This document shows positions 1-8,187 of a DNA stretch of 64,000 nucleotides, in pieces. Every line of letters begins with the position of its first letter. The first letter of the stretch is position 1. This stretch comes from Hyphomonas sp. (GTDB lineage Bacteria; Pseudomonadota; Alphaproteobacteria; Caulobacterales; Hyphomonadaceae): assembly GCA_017792365.1 (NCBI GenBank), contig CP051229.1, forward strand, positions 992,001-1,056,000, in the 5' to 3' direction. Below the pieces are notes generated by a model, which had not been told where the DNA came from, made no database searches, and saw only the letters and a list, made by a program, of their open reading frames with translations. Made by a program: the position numbers and the translations under genes.

Positions 1-2
1 AA

Positions 3-977
3 GGCTCCAAGGGCTATTCCAAGGACTTCATGGCGAAATACAACATCCCGACCGCCGCCTATGGCCGCTTCACCGACGCCGCCAGGGCCAAGTCCTTCCT
101 CGACCGCTTCAAACCTCCCTACGTCCTGAAGGCCGATGGGCTCGCCGCCGGCAAGGGCGTGATCATCGCCGAGACCCTTCCGCAGGCGGAAGAAGCCATC
201 GATTCGCTCCTTGGCGGTCGGTTCGGCGCTGCATCATCCAGCCTCGTCATCGAGGAATTCATGCACGGCGAGGAAGCCAGCTTCTTCGCCATTTCTGATG
301 GAGAGACCGCGATCGAGCTGGCGGGCGCGCAGGACCACAAGCGCGTCGGCGAAGGCGACACGGGCGTCAACACCGGCGGCATGGGCGCCTATTCGCCCGC
401 GCCGATCCTCGACCCCGCGATGCAAAAGCGGGTGATGGACGAGATTGTGACGCCAACGATCAAGGGCATGGCAGCCGAAGGCCGCCCTTACCGCGGCGTC
501 CTGTTCGTCGGCCTGATGATCGACGACACCGGGCCGCGCGTCGTCGAATACAATTGCCGCTTCGGCGACCCCGAGTGCCAGGTGATCATGCCTCGCCTGA
601 AGGACGATCCGCTTCCGCAATTGCTGGCGTGCGCGACGGCCGGCCTCAAGGATTGCAAGCGGCTCGAACGATTCTCGGATCACGCCGTGACCGTGGTGCT
701 GGCTGGCGAAGGCTATCCGGCCGACCCGAAGAAGGGCGGCGTCATCGGCGGTCTCCAGGAAGCCGCCAGCGTCGAGGGCGTCACCATCTTCCACGCCGGC
801 ACCAGGCAGGAAGGCGGCGACATCATCGCCAACGGCGGACGCGTCCTGAACATCACCGCCCATGCCCCCACGCTCCGGCAGGCCGTCGACCGCGCCTATG
901 AAGCCATCGACCGGATCGACTGGCCCGACGGCTTCTGCCGGCGAGATATCGCGTGGAGAGCTCTGGCGAGAGAATAA
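3..977 (+). CDS. purD: Phosphoribosylamine-glycine ligase, 5' truncated by window edge
   Basis: GARS, the second step of de novo purine synthesis: joins glycine to 5-phosphoribosylamine using ATP. The frame is open from the first bases (reads GSKGYSKDF before the first Met), so the real start lies upstream and roughly the first 100 residues are missing. The visible part is an ATP-grasp domain: the KADGLAAGKGV segment binds nucleotide, VEYNCRFGDPE carries the Glu/Asn metal ligands, and the C-terminal domain ends in WRALARE. Known family behaviour: monomeric cytosolic enzyme. The next gene starts 5 bases downstream on the same strand. Confidence 0.96.
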   Translation, partial: GSKGYSKDFMAKYNIPTAAYGRFTDAARAKSFLDRFKPPYVLKADGLAAGKGVIIAETLPQAEEAIDSLLGGRFGAASSSLVIEEFMHGEEASFFAISDGETAIELAGAQDHKRVGEGDTGVNTGGMGAYSPAPILDPAMQKRVMDEIVTPTIKGMAAEGRPYRGVLFVGLMIDDTGPRVVEYNCRFGDPECQVIMPRLKDDPLPQLLACATAGLKDCKRLERFSDHAVTVVLAGEGYPADPKKGGVIGGLQEAASVEGVTIFHAGTRQEGGDIIANGGRVLNITAHAPTLRQAVDRAYEAIDRIDWPDGFCRRDIAWRALARE

Positions 978-982
978 AGGCT

Positions 983-1528
983 ATGGCGAAGCTGGTTGTC
1001 GGGATGAACATGTCGCTCGACGGCTATGTCGATCACGACCGCTTCGAGCCCGGCCCCGCCCTGTTCCAGCACTTCATCGAACAGACCCGCAGCCTTGCGG
1101 GCAGCATATATGGTCGCGGCCTCTACGAGCTGATGCAGTATTGGGACGCGGACGATTTTGAACTACACGCTGGCGCCGATCTGGAACCGCTTCGCGCGTT
1201 TGCTGACGCGTGGCGGCGTCAGCCGAAATGGGTGGTGTCTCGCTCGCTGGAATCGGTCGGGCCCAACGCCACCCTGCTGCGCGAGAATTTTGCGGAGGAT
1301 ATCCGCCGCATAAAGTCGGAGGTGGAGGGTCGGATCGACGTCGGGGGTCCGGTCCTGGCCGCCAGTCTCGCGAAGCTGGGTCTCATCGACGAATATCAGA
1401 TCTATCTCCGTCCATATGTACTGGGGAAAGGCAGGCCATATTTCACGGAGGCCCAGCCGCCCCTACGGCTGATTTCCAACGAACGGGTCGGCGAAGACGC
1501 GGTCTGCCTGACCTACGCGCCAGCGTGA
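983..1528 (+). CDS. RibD C-terminal/DHFR-like family protein
   Basis: A 181-residue stand-alone protein of the dihydrofolate reductase-like fold (RibD_C family). It opens with the typical first strand and loop (LVVGMNMSLDGYVD), has a middle IYGRGLYELMQYW segment, and near the end GRIDVGGPVLAASLAKLGLIDE followed by YLRPYVLGKGRPYF, the usual GG(x)nL and VLGxGxxxF pattern. The Met at 983 was chosen because an upstream in-frame Met lies inside purD. Such proteins are annotated as dihydrofolate or riboflavin reductase-like, but substrates are mostly unknown, so I name only the fold. A second family member lies at 29323-29865. Confidence 0.85.
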   Translation: MAKLVVGMNMSLDGYVDHDRFEPGPALFQHFIEQTRSLAGSIYGRGLYELMQYWDADDFELHAGADLEPLRAFADAWRRQPKWVVSRSLESVGPNATLLRENFAEDIRRIKSEVEGRIDVGGPVLAASLAKLGLIDEYQIYLRPYVLGKGRPYFTEAQPPLRLISNERVGEDAVCLTYAPA

Positions 1529-1630
1529 TATCGGCAACAGTTCCAGCTGTTGCGAGCCCCTGCCCAAATTCCCGGCTTTGAGGTCTGGAGCAAGACTGGC
1601 TATGTTCCGGCCAAACTGAGCAGGATTCCC

Positions 1631-2722
1631 ATGACCGACAGCGAAAATCCCGAAGCCATCTTTTCCGGCACCAAGGAAGTCACCGAGGCGCATCGCTTCG
1701 ACGAGGTGAAGCTGGCGCAGTGGATGGAGGCCAATGTCGAGGGCTATGTCGGGCCGTTGGAGGTGCGCCAATTCAAGGGCGGCCAGTCGAACCCGACCTA
1801 TCAGCTGATCACACCCAAGAAAAAGTACGTCATGCGCCGCAAGCCGCCCGGCAAGCTCCTGCCTTCGGCGCATGCAGTGGACCGCGAGTATCGCGTGCTG
1901 TCGGCGCTCTACCCGCTCGGCTTTCCGGTCGCGCGCCCCTACGCCCTTTGCGAGGACGAAAGCGTCGTCGGCACGATGTTCTACGTGATGGACATGGTCG
2001 AGGGCCGCATCCTGTGGGACGCCACCCTGCCGGACTACGAACCCTCCGAACGCAGCGCCATCTTCGACGCGAAGATTTCAACCCTCGCGCAACTCCACAA
2101 CGTCGACTGGAAAGCGGCCGGCCTCGAAGGCTTCGGCAAGGACGGCGATTACGTTGCCCGCCAGATCCATCGCTGGACCAAGCAATACGTCGCCTCGGAG
2201 ACCACCAAGATCCCCGAGATGGACAAGCTGATGGAGTGGCTGCCGAAAAACATTCCGCCCGGCGAACGCACATCGATCGTCCATGGCGACTACCGCATTG
2301 ACAACATGATCCTGCATCCGACCGAACCGAAGGTGCTGGCGGTGCTCGACTGGGAGCTCTCCACCCTCGGCGACCCGCTGGCCGACTTCACCTACCACCT
2401 CATGTCGTGGGAAATGCCCTCGTCCGACCCTCAGCGCCCGTCCATCTCGGGCGTGAAGGACCTGGAAGCTTGGGGCATCCCGACAAAGGAACAGTACGTC
2501 GCGCGCTATTGCGAACTGACCGGCCGAAAGGGCGGCATGCCGGAACTGGACTACTATTTCTCATACAACGCGTTCCGGCTCGCCGGCATCATTCAGGGCA
2601 TCGTCGGCCGTGTGCGCGATGGCACGGCCTCCAACGCCGCCGCCGCCCAGAACGAGGGCCGCGTCGCCCCGCTGGCGAAGTTTGCCTACAACTGCGCCCT
2701 GCGCGCGGGCATGGAGGCCTGA
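1631..2722 (+). CDS. APH-type phosphotransferase (ACAD10/11 kinase-domain-like)
   Basis: 363 residues, aminoglycoside-phosphotransferase/choline-kinase fold. The catalytic loop reads HGDYRIDN with H218, D220 and N225, and the metal-binding Asp lies in VLDWELSTLGDP (D240). The N lobe carries a GGQSNPTYQL nucleotide loop. The sequence style, including the SHP-like ending with GIVGRVRDGTASN, matches the kinase-like domain found alone or fused to acyl-CoA dehydrogenases (ACAD10/ACAD11), which acts on hydroxy fatty acid or hydroxyacyl-CoA substrates. It is unlikely to be an antibiotic-resistance enzyme. The start at 1631 (MTDSENPE) is preferred over a Met 81 bases upstream. No acyl-CoA dehydrogenase gene is adjacent. 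Confidence 0.82.
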   Translation: MTDSENPEAIFSGTKEVTEAHRFDEVKLAQWMEANVEGYVGPLEVRQFKGGQSNPTYQLITPKKKYVMRRKPPGKLLPSAHAVDREYRVLSALYPLGFPVARPYALCEDESVVGTMFYVMDMVEGRILWDATLPDYEPSERSAIFDAKISTLAQLHNVDWKAAGLEGFGKDGDYVARQIHRWTKQYVASETTKIPEMDKLMEWLPKNIPPGERTSIVHGDYRIDNMILHPTEPKVLAVLDWELSTLGDPLADFTYHLMSWEMPSSDPQRPSISGVKDLEAWGIPTKEQYVARYCELTGRKGGMPELDYYFSYNAFRLAGIIQGIVGRVRDGTASNAAAAQNEGRVAPLAKFAYNCALRAGMEA

Positions 2723-2851
2723 GCGGACGACCCTGAGCTTGCGACAATGTGATCTCGCCTGAGAGTTGCCCCTCGGACCGGATCAAAAGAAGCTGGCCGG
2801 AGATAGCGATCGACCAGTGCGGACGTGCGATCCAACGCGCGCCGCCGACGT

Positions 2852-2856
2852 GGAGG
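2852..2856 (+). promoter_or_regulatory. Shine-Dalgarno site that decides a GTG start
   Basis: GGAGG sits 8 bases before GTG at 2865. The longer open frame starting at 2766 has no comparable site, and starting at 2865 places a clean lipoprotein signal at the N terminus. Confidence 0.7.
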
Positions 2857-2864
2857 ACAGCCCA

Positions 2865-5219
2865 GTGAAACCCAGCCGCTTCGCCGTCGCCCTGACGGGC
2901 GTTTGCCTTGCCGCCATTGCAGTCGGCTGCTCGCTGTCCTCGCCTCCCGCCGCCACGACCGACAGCGCTGAGGGCGGCGCAGCAGAGGCCGCCTACGACG
3001 CAACTGAGTGGACCTTTTGGGGCGGCAACGCCGGACAGACCCGCTACGCCCCGCTGGAACAGATCAACCTCGAAACCGTCGAGCGCCTGAAGATCGCATG
3101 GCGCTGGAGCGCCGACACGTCGGGCGATCCGGCCAGCGGCAACTACAAGTCGACGCCGCTGCTGGATGACGGCGTGCTCTACACCCCTTGGCTCAATCAC
3201 GGCATGGCGGCGATCGACGCCGGCACCGGTGAAACCATCTGGGCGTTCGAGCCCCAACCCGCCGACATCGGGGGCCGCGCCGCCTCGCTCGTCGGCCGCT
3301 CGCTCTCTTACTGGACCGACGGAACCGAGAAACGGGTCTTCAACAACACCAGCGACGGCAGGCTCATCGCTGTCGACGCCAAGACAGGCCAAGCGGCCCC
3401 GGGCTTCGGCAAGAATGGCTGGATCGACCTACGGGAAGGCCTGATCGAAGGCAGCCCCGTCACCGATGTCGGCTCTGTCTCGCCCGCCATCGTGGTTGGC
3501 GATGTCATCGTCGCGCAGGTCATCGTGCAGGGGCCGCGCAACAAGGAAAGCGCGCCCGGCCTGATCCGCGGCTACGACGTCCGCACCGGCGAACAGCTCT
3601 GGTCCTGGAACCCGATCGCGCAACCGGGCGAGCCGGGCGCCGACACGTGGGAAGATGGCTCGAACGAATACTCCGGCGCGGCAGGCGCATGGACCATGAT
3701 GAGCGCCGACCCTGAACTCGGCTACGTCTACATCCCGACCGAAACCCCGACGAACGAGTTCTATGGCGGCCACCGCCTTGGCGACGGCCTCTATGGCGAA
3801 AGCATCGTCTGCCTTAATGCAAAGACCGGCGAGCGCGTCTGGCACTACCAGATCATCAAGCACGGCATCTGGGACTACGACCTGCCCATCGCGCCGATCC
3901 TCCATGAGATCGAGAAGGACGGGAAAACGATCGAAGTCGTCACGCAGATGACGAAGCAGGGCCTGACCTTCGTTTTCGACCGGCGGACTGGCGAGCCGAT
4001 CTGGCCGATCGAAGACCGCCCCGTCCCGGCCTCCAGCATCCCGGGCGAACGGGCGTCGCCGACCCAGCCTTTTCCAACCCTGCCCGAACCCTTCCTGCGG
4101 CTCGGCTATTCCGAAGACGACCTGGTCGACTTCACGCCCGAACTGCGCGCAGAAGCCATCGAACTTGCCGACCAGTACACCAAGGGCGTCCTCTACACGC
4201 CGCCCACGCTGGTGACCGACACCAACATCGGCACCTGGCTCTATCCCGGCACCGGCGGCGGCCCGAACTGGAACGGCGCCTCGTTCGATCCCGAAACCCA
4301 CATCATGTACACGCCAATGCGCAAGAAGCCGCAATATGCCGGCCTGCGCGAGGGCAATCCTGAAACCACCAACATGCGCTATTACGGCGGCGGCGGCGGC
4401 GGCCCGATCTCGGGGCCGCGCGGCCTGCCGATCATGAAGCCGCCCTACTCGATTGTGATCGCGACCGACATGAACACTGGGCGCCACCTCTGGCAGATCC
4501 CGATCGGCGAAGCGGATGACAGCGTGAAGAACCACCCTGACCTTCAGGGTCTGGGGCTAGATTACTCCACGATGGGCAAGTTCGACGTGCGCCCGAGCCC
4601 ACTGCTCACCAAGGAGCTGCTCTTCCTCGGCGAGTCGGGAAACATTGGCGGCGGATCCGGCGGCCCGATGTTCCGCGCCTATGACAAGCGCGACGGTTCG
4701 ATCGTCTGGGAAATGGAGATGCCGACCCTCGTGACCGGCGGACCGATGACTTACGAGCTCAACGGACGGCAGTACGTGGTCGTCGCCGTCTCCAAGCGCG
4801 GCGAACCCGCAGAGCTGGTCGCTCTCACGCTCGACGGCGAAAGCGAAAACGGCCCCGCACCCGCTGGGGGCGTTGCGCTGGCCGCAGCGCCGCCATCCTC
4901 GAAAGCTGAGGCCGAGGCCATCACTGCCACGGAGGAAGAGCTGGCGCTTGGTCTCGCCAAGTACGACCAGACCTGCGCGCTGTGCCACGGCCCTGCCGGC
5001 GCAGGCATCGCGGGCGGCAACGCCCCTGCGCTGACCAACCGCACGGATTTCGCGAACATAGCCCGCGTCATCACCGGTGGTCAGGGCGAGATGCCATCCA
5101 TGGCTGCCATGCTGACCGACGAAGAGATCGACGCCGTCTCCAAGTATGTCGTGAAGACCCTGGGTCCGCAGCCGCGCCCCGACAGGCGCCGGCCGCCGTC
5201 TGGCGATGATGAAAACTAG
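2865..5219 (+). CDS. PQQ-dependent dehydrogenase lipoprotein with C-terminal cytochrome c
   Basis: 784 residues from a GTG start. The N terminus is a lipoprotein signal (charged VKPSR, hydrophobic stretch, AVGC with Cys22), so the enzyme is probably anchored in an envelope membrane facing the periplasm. Residues ~45-670 form the eight-bladed quinoprotein propeller: WTFWGGNAGQTRYAPLEQIN at the front, repeated AxDxxTGExxW blades, and HGIWDYDLPIAPIL typical of the glucose/quinate dehydrogenase branch. The C terminus adds a monohaem cytochrome c domain (CALCHG, C704/C707/H708, with Met ligand candidates near MPSMAAM). Substrate cannot be told from sequence. No PQQ synthesis genes are in the window. 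Convergent with the next gene. Confidence 0.88.
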   Translation: MKPSRFAVALTGVCLAAIAVGCSLSSPPAATTDSAEGGAAEAAYDATEWTFWGGNAGQTRYAPLEQINLETVERLKIAWRWSADTSGDPASGNYKSTPLLDDGVLYTPWLNHGMAAIDAGTGETIWAFEPQPADIGGRAASLVGRSLSYWTDGTEKRVFNNTSDGRLIAVDAKTGQAAPGFGKNGWIDLREGLIEGSPVTDVGSVSPAIVVGDVIVAQVIVQGPRNKESAPGLIRGYDVRTGEQLWSWNPIAQPGEPGADTWEDGSNEYSGAAGAWTMMSADPELGYVYIPTETPTNEFYGGHRLGDGLYGESIVCLNAKTGERVWHYQIIKHGIWDYDLPIAPILHEIEKDGKTIEVVTQMTKQGLTFVFDRRTGEPIWPIEDRPVPASSIPGERASPTQPFPTLPEPFLRLGYSEDDLVDFTPELRAEAIELADQYTKGVLYTPPTLVTDTNIGTWLYPGTGGGPNWNGASFDPETHIMYTPMRKKPQYAGLREGNPETTNMRYYGGGGGGPISGPRGLPIMKPPYSIVIATDMNTGRHLWQIPIGEADDSVKNHPDLQGLGLDYSTMGKFDVRPSPLLTKELLFLGESGNIGGGSGGPMFRAYDKRDGSIVWEMEMPTLVTGGPMTYELNGRQYVVVAVSKRGEPAELVALTLDGESENGPAPAGGVALAAAPPSSKAEAEAITATEEELALGLAKYDQTCALCHGPAGAGIAGGNAPALTNRTDFANIARVITGGQGEMPSMAAMLTDEEIDAVSKYVVKTLGPQPRPDRRRPPSGDDEN

Positions 5220-5225
5220 CTGAGC

Positions 5226-5861
5226 CTAGCCGGGCTGCGTTACGCTGAGCACGCCCAGCGTATCCAGTCCGGTAAGGACGGAATCCACCGCAATCGTCGC
5301 TAGCACAATCCCCATCACGCGGCTGATCACGCTGGCCCCGGTTGCGCCGATCAGCTTCTGGATCTGCACCGCCGCCAGCAACAGAACCAGCGTCACCGCG
5401 AGTACAAAGAGCAGCAGGCCAGCCGTCACGACCTGTTCGCTCAGGGAATTCCGGTGGTTGTCGGTCAGAACCACCACAGCCAGCATCGCGCCGGGCGAGG
5501 CGATCGATGGCATGGCCATCGGAAACACCGCGCCCGCCATGTGATCGCGCTGCAGCGCATCGATCTCGGTCGCGGGCTTTGATTCGCCGAATATCATCGA
5601 CAGCGCAAACAGGAACAGCACGATCCCGCCGGCGATCTTGAATGCGCCAAGCTGGAGACCCAGCGCTTCCAGAACAAACTGCCCGCCGACCAGAAAGCCA
5701 AGCAGAACCAGGGTCGCAATGAAGACAGCGCGGACGGCAAAGCGCCGGCGCATCTCTGGCGGCACCGCCGCAGTGGCGAACAGGAACACCGGGATCGAGC
5801 CAATCGGATCGATCACGACAAACAGCGTGATCAGTTCGCGAAATACGCTTTGCAGGTCCAT
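5226..5861 (-). CDS. MarC family integral membrane protein
   Basis: 211 residues with six hydrophobic segments and the family pattern: FVVIDPIGSIPVFL near the N terminus and FPMAMPSIASPGAML after the central loop, the two related halves of MarC/UPF0056 proteins. Function is not settled; despite the name, members do not confer multiple antibiotic resistance, and some archaeal relatives were proposed to be amino acid transporters. It converges on the PQQ dehydrogenase with only 6 bases between stop codons. Confidence 0.88.
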   Translation of the reverse strand: MDLQSVFRELITLFVVIDPIGSIPVFLFATAAVPPEMRRRFAVRAVFIATLVLLGFLVGGQFVLEALGLQLGAFKIAGGIVLFLFALSMIFGESKPATEIDALQRDHMAGAVFPMAMPSIASPGAMLAVVVLTDNHRNSLSEQVVTAGLLLFVLAVTLVLLLAAVQIQKLIGATGASVISRVMGIVLATIAVDSVLTGLDTLGVLSVTQPG

Positions 5862-5978
5862 CCAGAGCTCATCGTACGCAAGGTGTCAGCCGCTCTGGAT
5901 TGCACGAGACTGCACCCGCCGCGCAACAGAAAACCCGGACGAACATGTCGCCCGGGCTGTTCCTGCTTGAATGCTGAT

Positions 5979-6614
5979 CTAGCGATCCACGTAGAAGTGG
6001 ATCACGCGCGTACCATCGAGCTCGCAGACCGTTTCGAGGTGATCGAAGCCGCGGGGTCCGTGCAGCCGGACCCGGCCGCGCAGCTCATAGCCATGACGCT
6101 CCTCCCTGAGACGCGGCTCGCCGTCATACTGGATGGACCAATAGCGCCGGCCGCCCAGTTCACGGTTCATCGCATGGTAGCAGGCGTCGACAGCGCCTTC
6201 CTGCGTCGGCAGGGCGTAGCGACCGCCCCGGCGCCGGTCCCATCGACGATCGTCGCGTCCTCCATAGAGGTAATCATCGTCGTCATCATCGTCATCGTCG
6301 TCATACCGCGCCTGGATCAGCTGGAAGTCCGCGCGGCAGCCGTTCGAGACCCAGATCGCACGTCTCGCGACGCCCCAGTCTGATCCCTCGCGGCAGCCGG
6401 CATGCGAATGCCGCCTGACCAGTCTGACATCGGCGCCGCGCGCGCCGCGTGGCAGCGCGCAGGTCACCGTGCGATTCCCGCCCGAAGAGCAGGTAATCAC
6501 CGTCGCACCGCGCTCATAACGGCCCTGATCCGCAGCAGCGGTCGGGGCGGCGAACGCCGCCGAAGCAGCCAGCGCTGCCGCAGAGGCGCCAATCGTGGCA
6601 AGTCTCTTTCTCAT
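5979..6614 (-). CDS. Secreted DUF3011-like protein with poly-Asp tract
   Basis: 211 residues. A Sec signal peptide (MRKRLATIGASAAALAASAAFAA) is followed by a Cys-rich module resembling DUF3011: VITCSSGGNRTVTCALP, VRLVRRHSHAGC and RAIWVSNGCRADF, with four spaced cysteines. A run of ten Asp (about 6295-6324) and an Arg-rich hinge separate it from a C-terminal part containing ACYHAMNRELGG and two further cysteines. Probably periplasmic and disulfide-bonded. Function unknown. The Asp run is encoded by GAT/GAC repeats, so its length may vary between strains. Confidence 0.75.
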   Translation of the reverse strand: MRKRLATIGASAAALAASAAFAAPTAAADQGRYERGATVITCSSGGNRTVTCALPRGARGADVRLVRRHSHAGCREGSDWGVARRAIWVSNGCRADFQLIQARYDDDDDDDDDDYLYGGRDDRRWDRRRGGRYALPTQEGAVDACYHAMNRELGGRRYWSIQYDGEPRLREERHGYELRGRVRLHGPRGFDHLETVCELDGTRVIHFYVDR

Positions 6615-6689
6615 GGCAGTGAGACTGCAGAATGGCTGCCCAACCTGACCTGAACGCCTGCTTCAGATTTCGGCGCGTCCATCCATGAA

Positions 6690-7336
6690 TCAGCTGGTCA
6701 GGCTGTTCCGCCGGTACATATGCCGCTCCACCCGGCCGGTCGGCTGGTGCGTGTGCAGGCATTCCACCTCATACTCCTGCCGGACGAGGTAAAAGCACTT
6801 GAGCATCCACGCACCGGTGACTTTGCGGTACCGCGCCTTGAACTCATCCGGATCGCGCCCGGCGCGCAGGTCCGCACGCCGATAGAAATCATGCAGCATC
6901 CCCGCTTCGTAGTCGTCCTCGGAGATCTCCGCCCAGTCGTTATGAGACTCCCAAGCGACAGAGTCGTCAGCATCAAACGCCTCGGCGCTGTAGTCGAACA
7001 GCATCACGCCCAGTTGCTGGTTCCAGACCAGCTGATCCTCGCCGTCGGCGACGATCTTGTAGAACGGATAATCGCTCCAGACGTCGTAATTGGGCGAGAC
7101 ATCGAGCGAGCGGGCCGCCTGGTGAATGACATACAATCCGCCGAGCCGCAGCGTATCGCTCTTGAGGATCTCCAGCGCCCCGCGACTGCTGTAATAGGGC
7201 GAGTAGGTTTCCAGCCGGCCCTCGGCGAAGTAGCGCGCATAGTCTTCTTCTCGAACGCGTGCGCCTGTGTCTGCGCTGCGGCAGGAAGCGCTGCACCCGC
7301 CAGTCCAACCAGCAAGAGGGCGATACGCCGGAACAT
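6690..7336 (-). CDS. Secreted protein of unknown function, frame broken once
   Basis: The N-terminal piece (MFRRIALLLVGLAGAALPAAA, a signal peptide) and the body from EEDYARYFAEGRLETYS onward lie in different frames. They join near 7250, where a single indel in an AAGAAGAC stretch breaks the frame; repaired length is about 215 residues. The body holds an LKSDTLRLGGLYVIHQAARS segment and many aromatic/acidic residues (DYPFYKIVADGEDQLVWNQQ). I recognise no family. The ATG at 7336 overlaps the stop of atp12 as TGATG, so translation is probably coupled to it. The open stretch 6690-7136 alone would miss the signal peptide. Confidence 0.62.
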
Positions 7337-8085
7337 CACCCGGCGTCCTTCAGCGCATCGAACCAGAGATCGAGCGCAGCAGCTTCGGCGCGTCGGCGTT
7401 CAGTAATCCGCCGCGCCTCGGCTTCTTCGCCCCAGATGCTCTCCTGAAACGCTTCGTCAACGCGCGACAGCTCGAAGGCTTCTCGGGCGCTCAGGCGCCC
7501 CTGCTCGATGGCGAGCCCCAGCACCGCTGAGCCGCACAGACCAATGCCGAAGACCAGCCCGGTCAGCCGCCAGTCGTCGAGTCCTTCAGCATGCGCCCTG
7601 ACCGCCTCAATCGATTCCGCAGGCTGATCCACGGGCGACAGGCCGTCCGTCACCTCCAGCGCCACGCCCATGTCGGACGCAGCCCACGCACGCAGCGGCG
7701 ACCACGCCTCATCCTGCAGCCGACGCAATTCTTCCGGTCCGTCCGCAAGATAACAGAGGAGGTCGGTCGCGACATACCGTGCCGCCTCGTCCGCCATCTC
7801 GGCGCGCGCGCCGGGCGTCCGGTCGATGGCGACGTTGGCCGTGCGCGTGAGGAACATCGAGGCAATGTCGATCCGCTCGTCCTGCGCGTCCCACTCAGCG
7901 GCGACAGCGCGGGCCAGCGGCTCCCCCGGCAGGGCGAGGTCGACCTTGGCGGGCGTCTTCAGAACCTTGTCGTCCAGCAACACCGTCCAGGCGCCCTTCG
8001 CGCCGCCTACATCCACCGTCTGGTAGAAGCGCTTCGGTCGCTGGTCGATCTCGCCTTTAAGACCCTTCAGCATGCCTCTGGTCAT
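7336..8085 (-). CDS. ATP12-family F1-ATPase assembly chaperone
   Basis: 249 residues. Full ATP12 pattern: KRFYQTVDVGG near the N terminus, LLDDKVLKTPAK, AVAAEWDAQDERID, then DLLCYLADGPEELRRLQDEAWSPLRAWA and the C-terminal LAIEQGRLSAREAFELSRVDEAFQ. ATP12 binds free F1 alpha subunit during ATP synthase assembly; it is found in alphaproteobacteria and mitochondria, supporting the taxonomic call. Met at 8085 is used, but Met at 8073 (MLKGLKG) is also possible. Genes for rluC and fluC lie just upstream, a common alphaproteobacterial neighbourhood, though the HAD hydrolase often found between them is not here. Confidence 0.93.
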   Translation of the reverse strand: MTRGMLKGLKGEIDQRPKRFYQTVDVGGAKGAWTVLLDDKVLKTPAKVDLALPGEPLARAVAAEWDAQDERIDIASMFLTRTANVAIDRTPGARAEMADEAARYVATDLLCYLADGPEELRRLQDEAWSPLRAWAASDMGVALEVTDGLSPVDQPAESIEAVRAHAEGLDDWRLTGLVFGIGLCGSAVLGLAIEQGRLSAREAFELSRVDEAFQESIWGEEAEARRITERRRAEAAALDLWFDALKDAG

Positions 8086-8091
8086 CCTGAC

Positions 8092-8108
8092 GCCCGCCTC
8101 CGGCGGGC
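8092..8108. repeat. GC-rich perfect hairpin upstream of atp12
   Basis: GCCCGCC and GGCGGGC are perfect complements around a 3-base loop. It lies 7 bases before the atp12 start used here. No T tract follows on either strand, so it is not a standard terminator; it could hinder translation start or be an intergenic repeat remnant. Confidence 0.5.
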
Positions 8109-8187
8109 CATCAATGCCGCCAACCTACACTGAAATCCGGCTAAAATCTGGTGAAGTGTGCGCCCTAGCGCCGCGGCCGGACCCGGC

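Noticed and set aside
6238-6335. Possible short tandem repeat or CRISPR-like array
   Set aside because: The GTCATC-type repeats are simply the poly-Asp codons of the minus-strand gene; there are no spacers.
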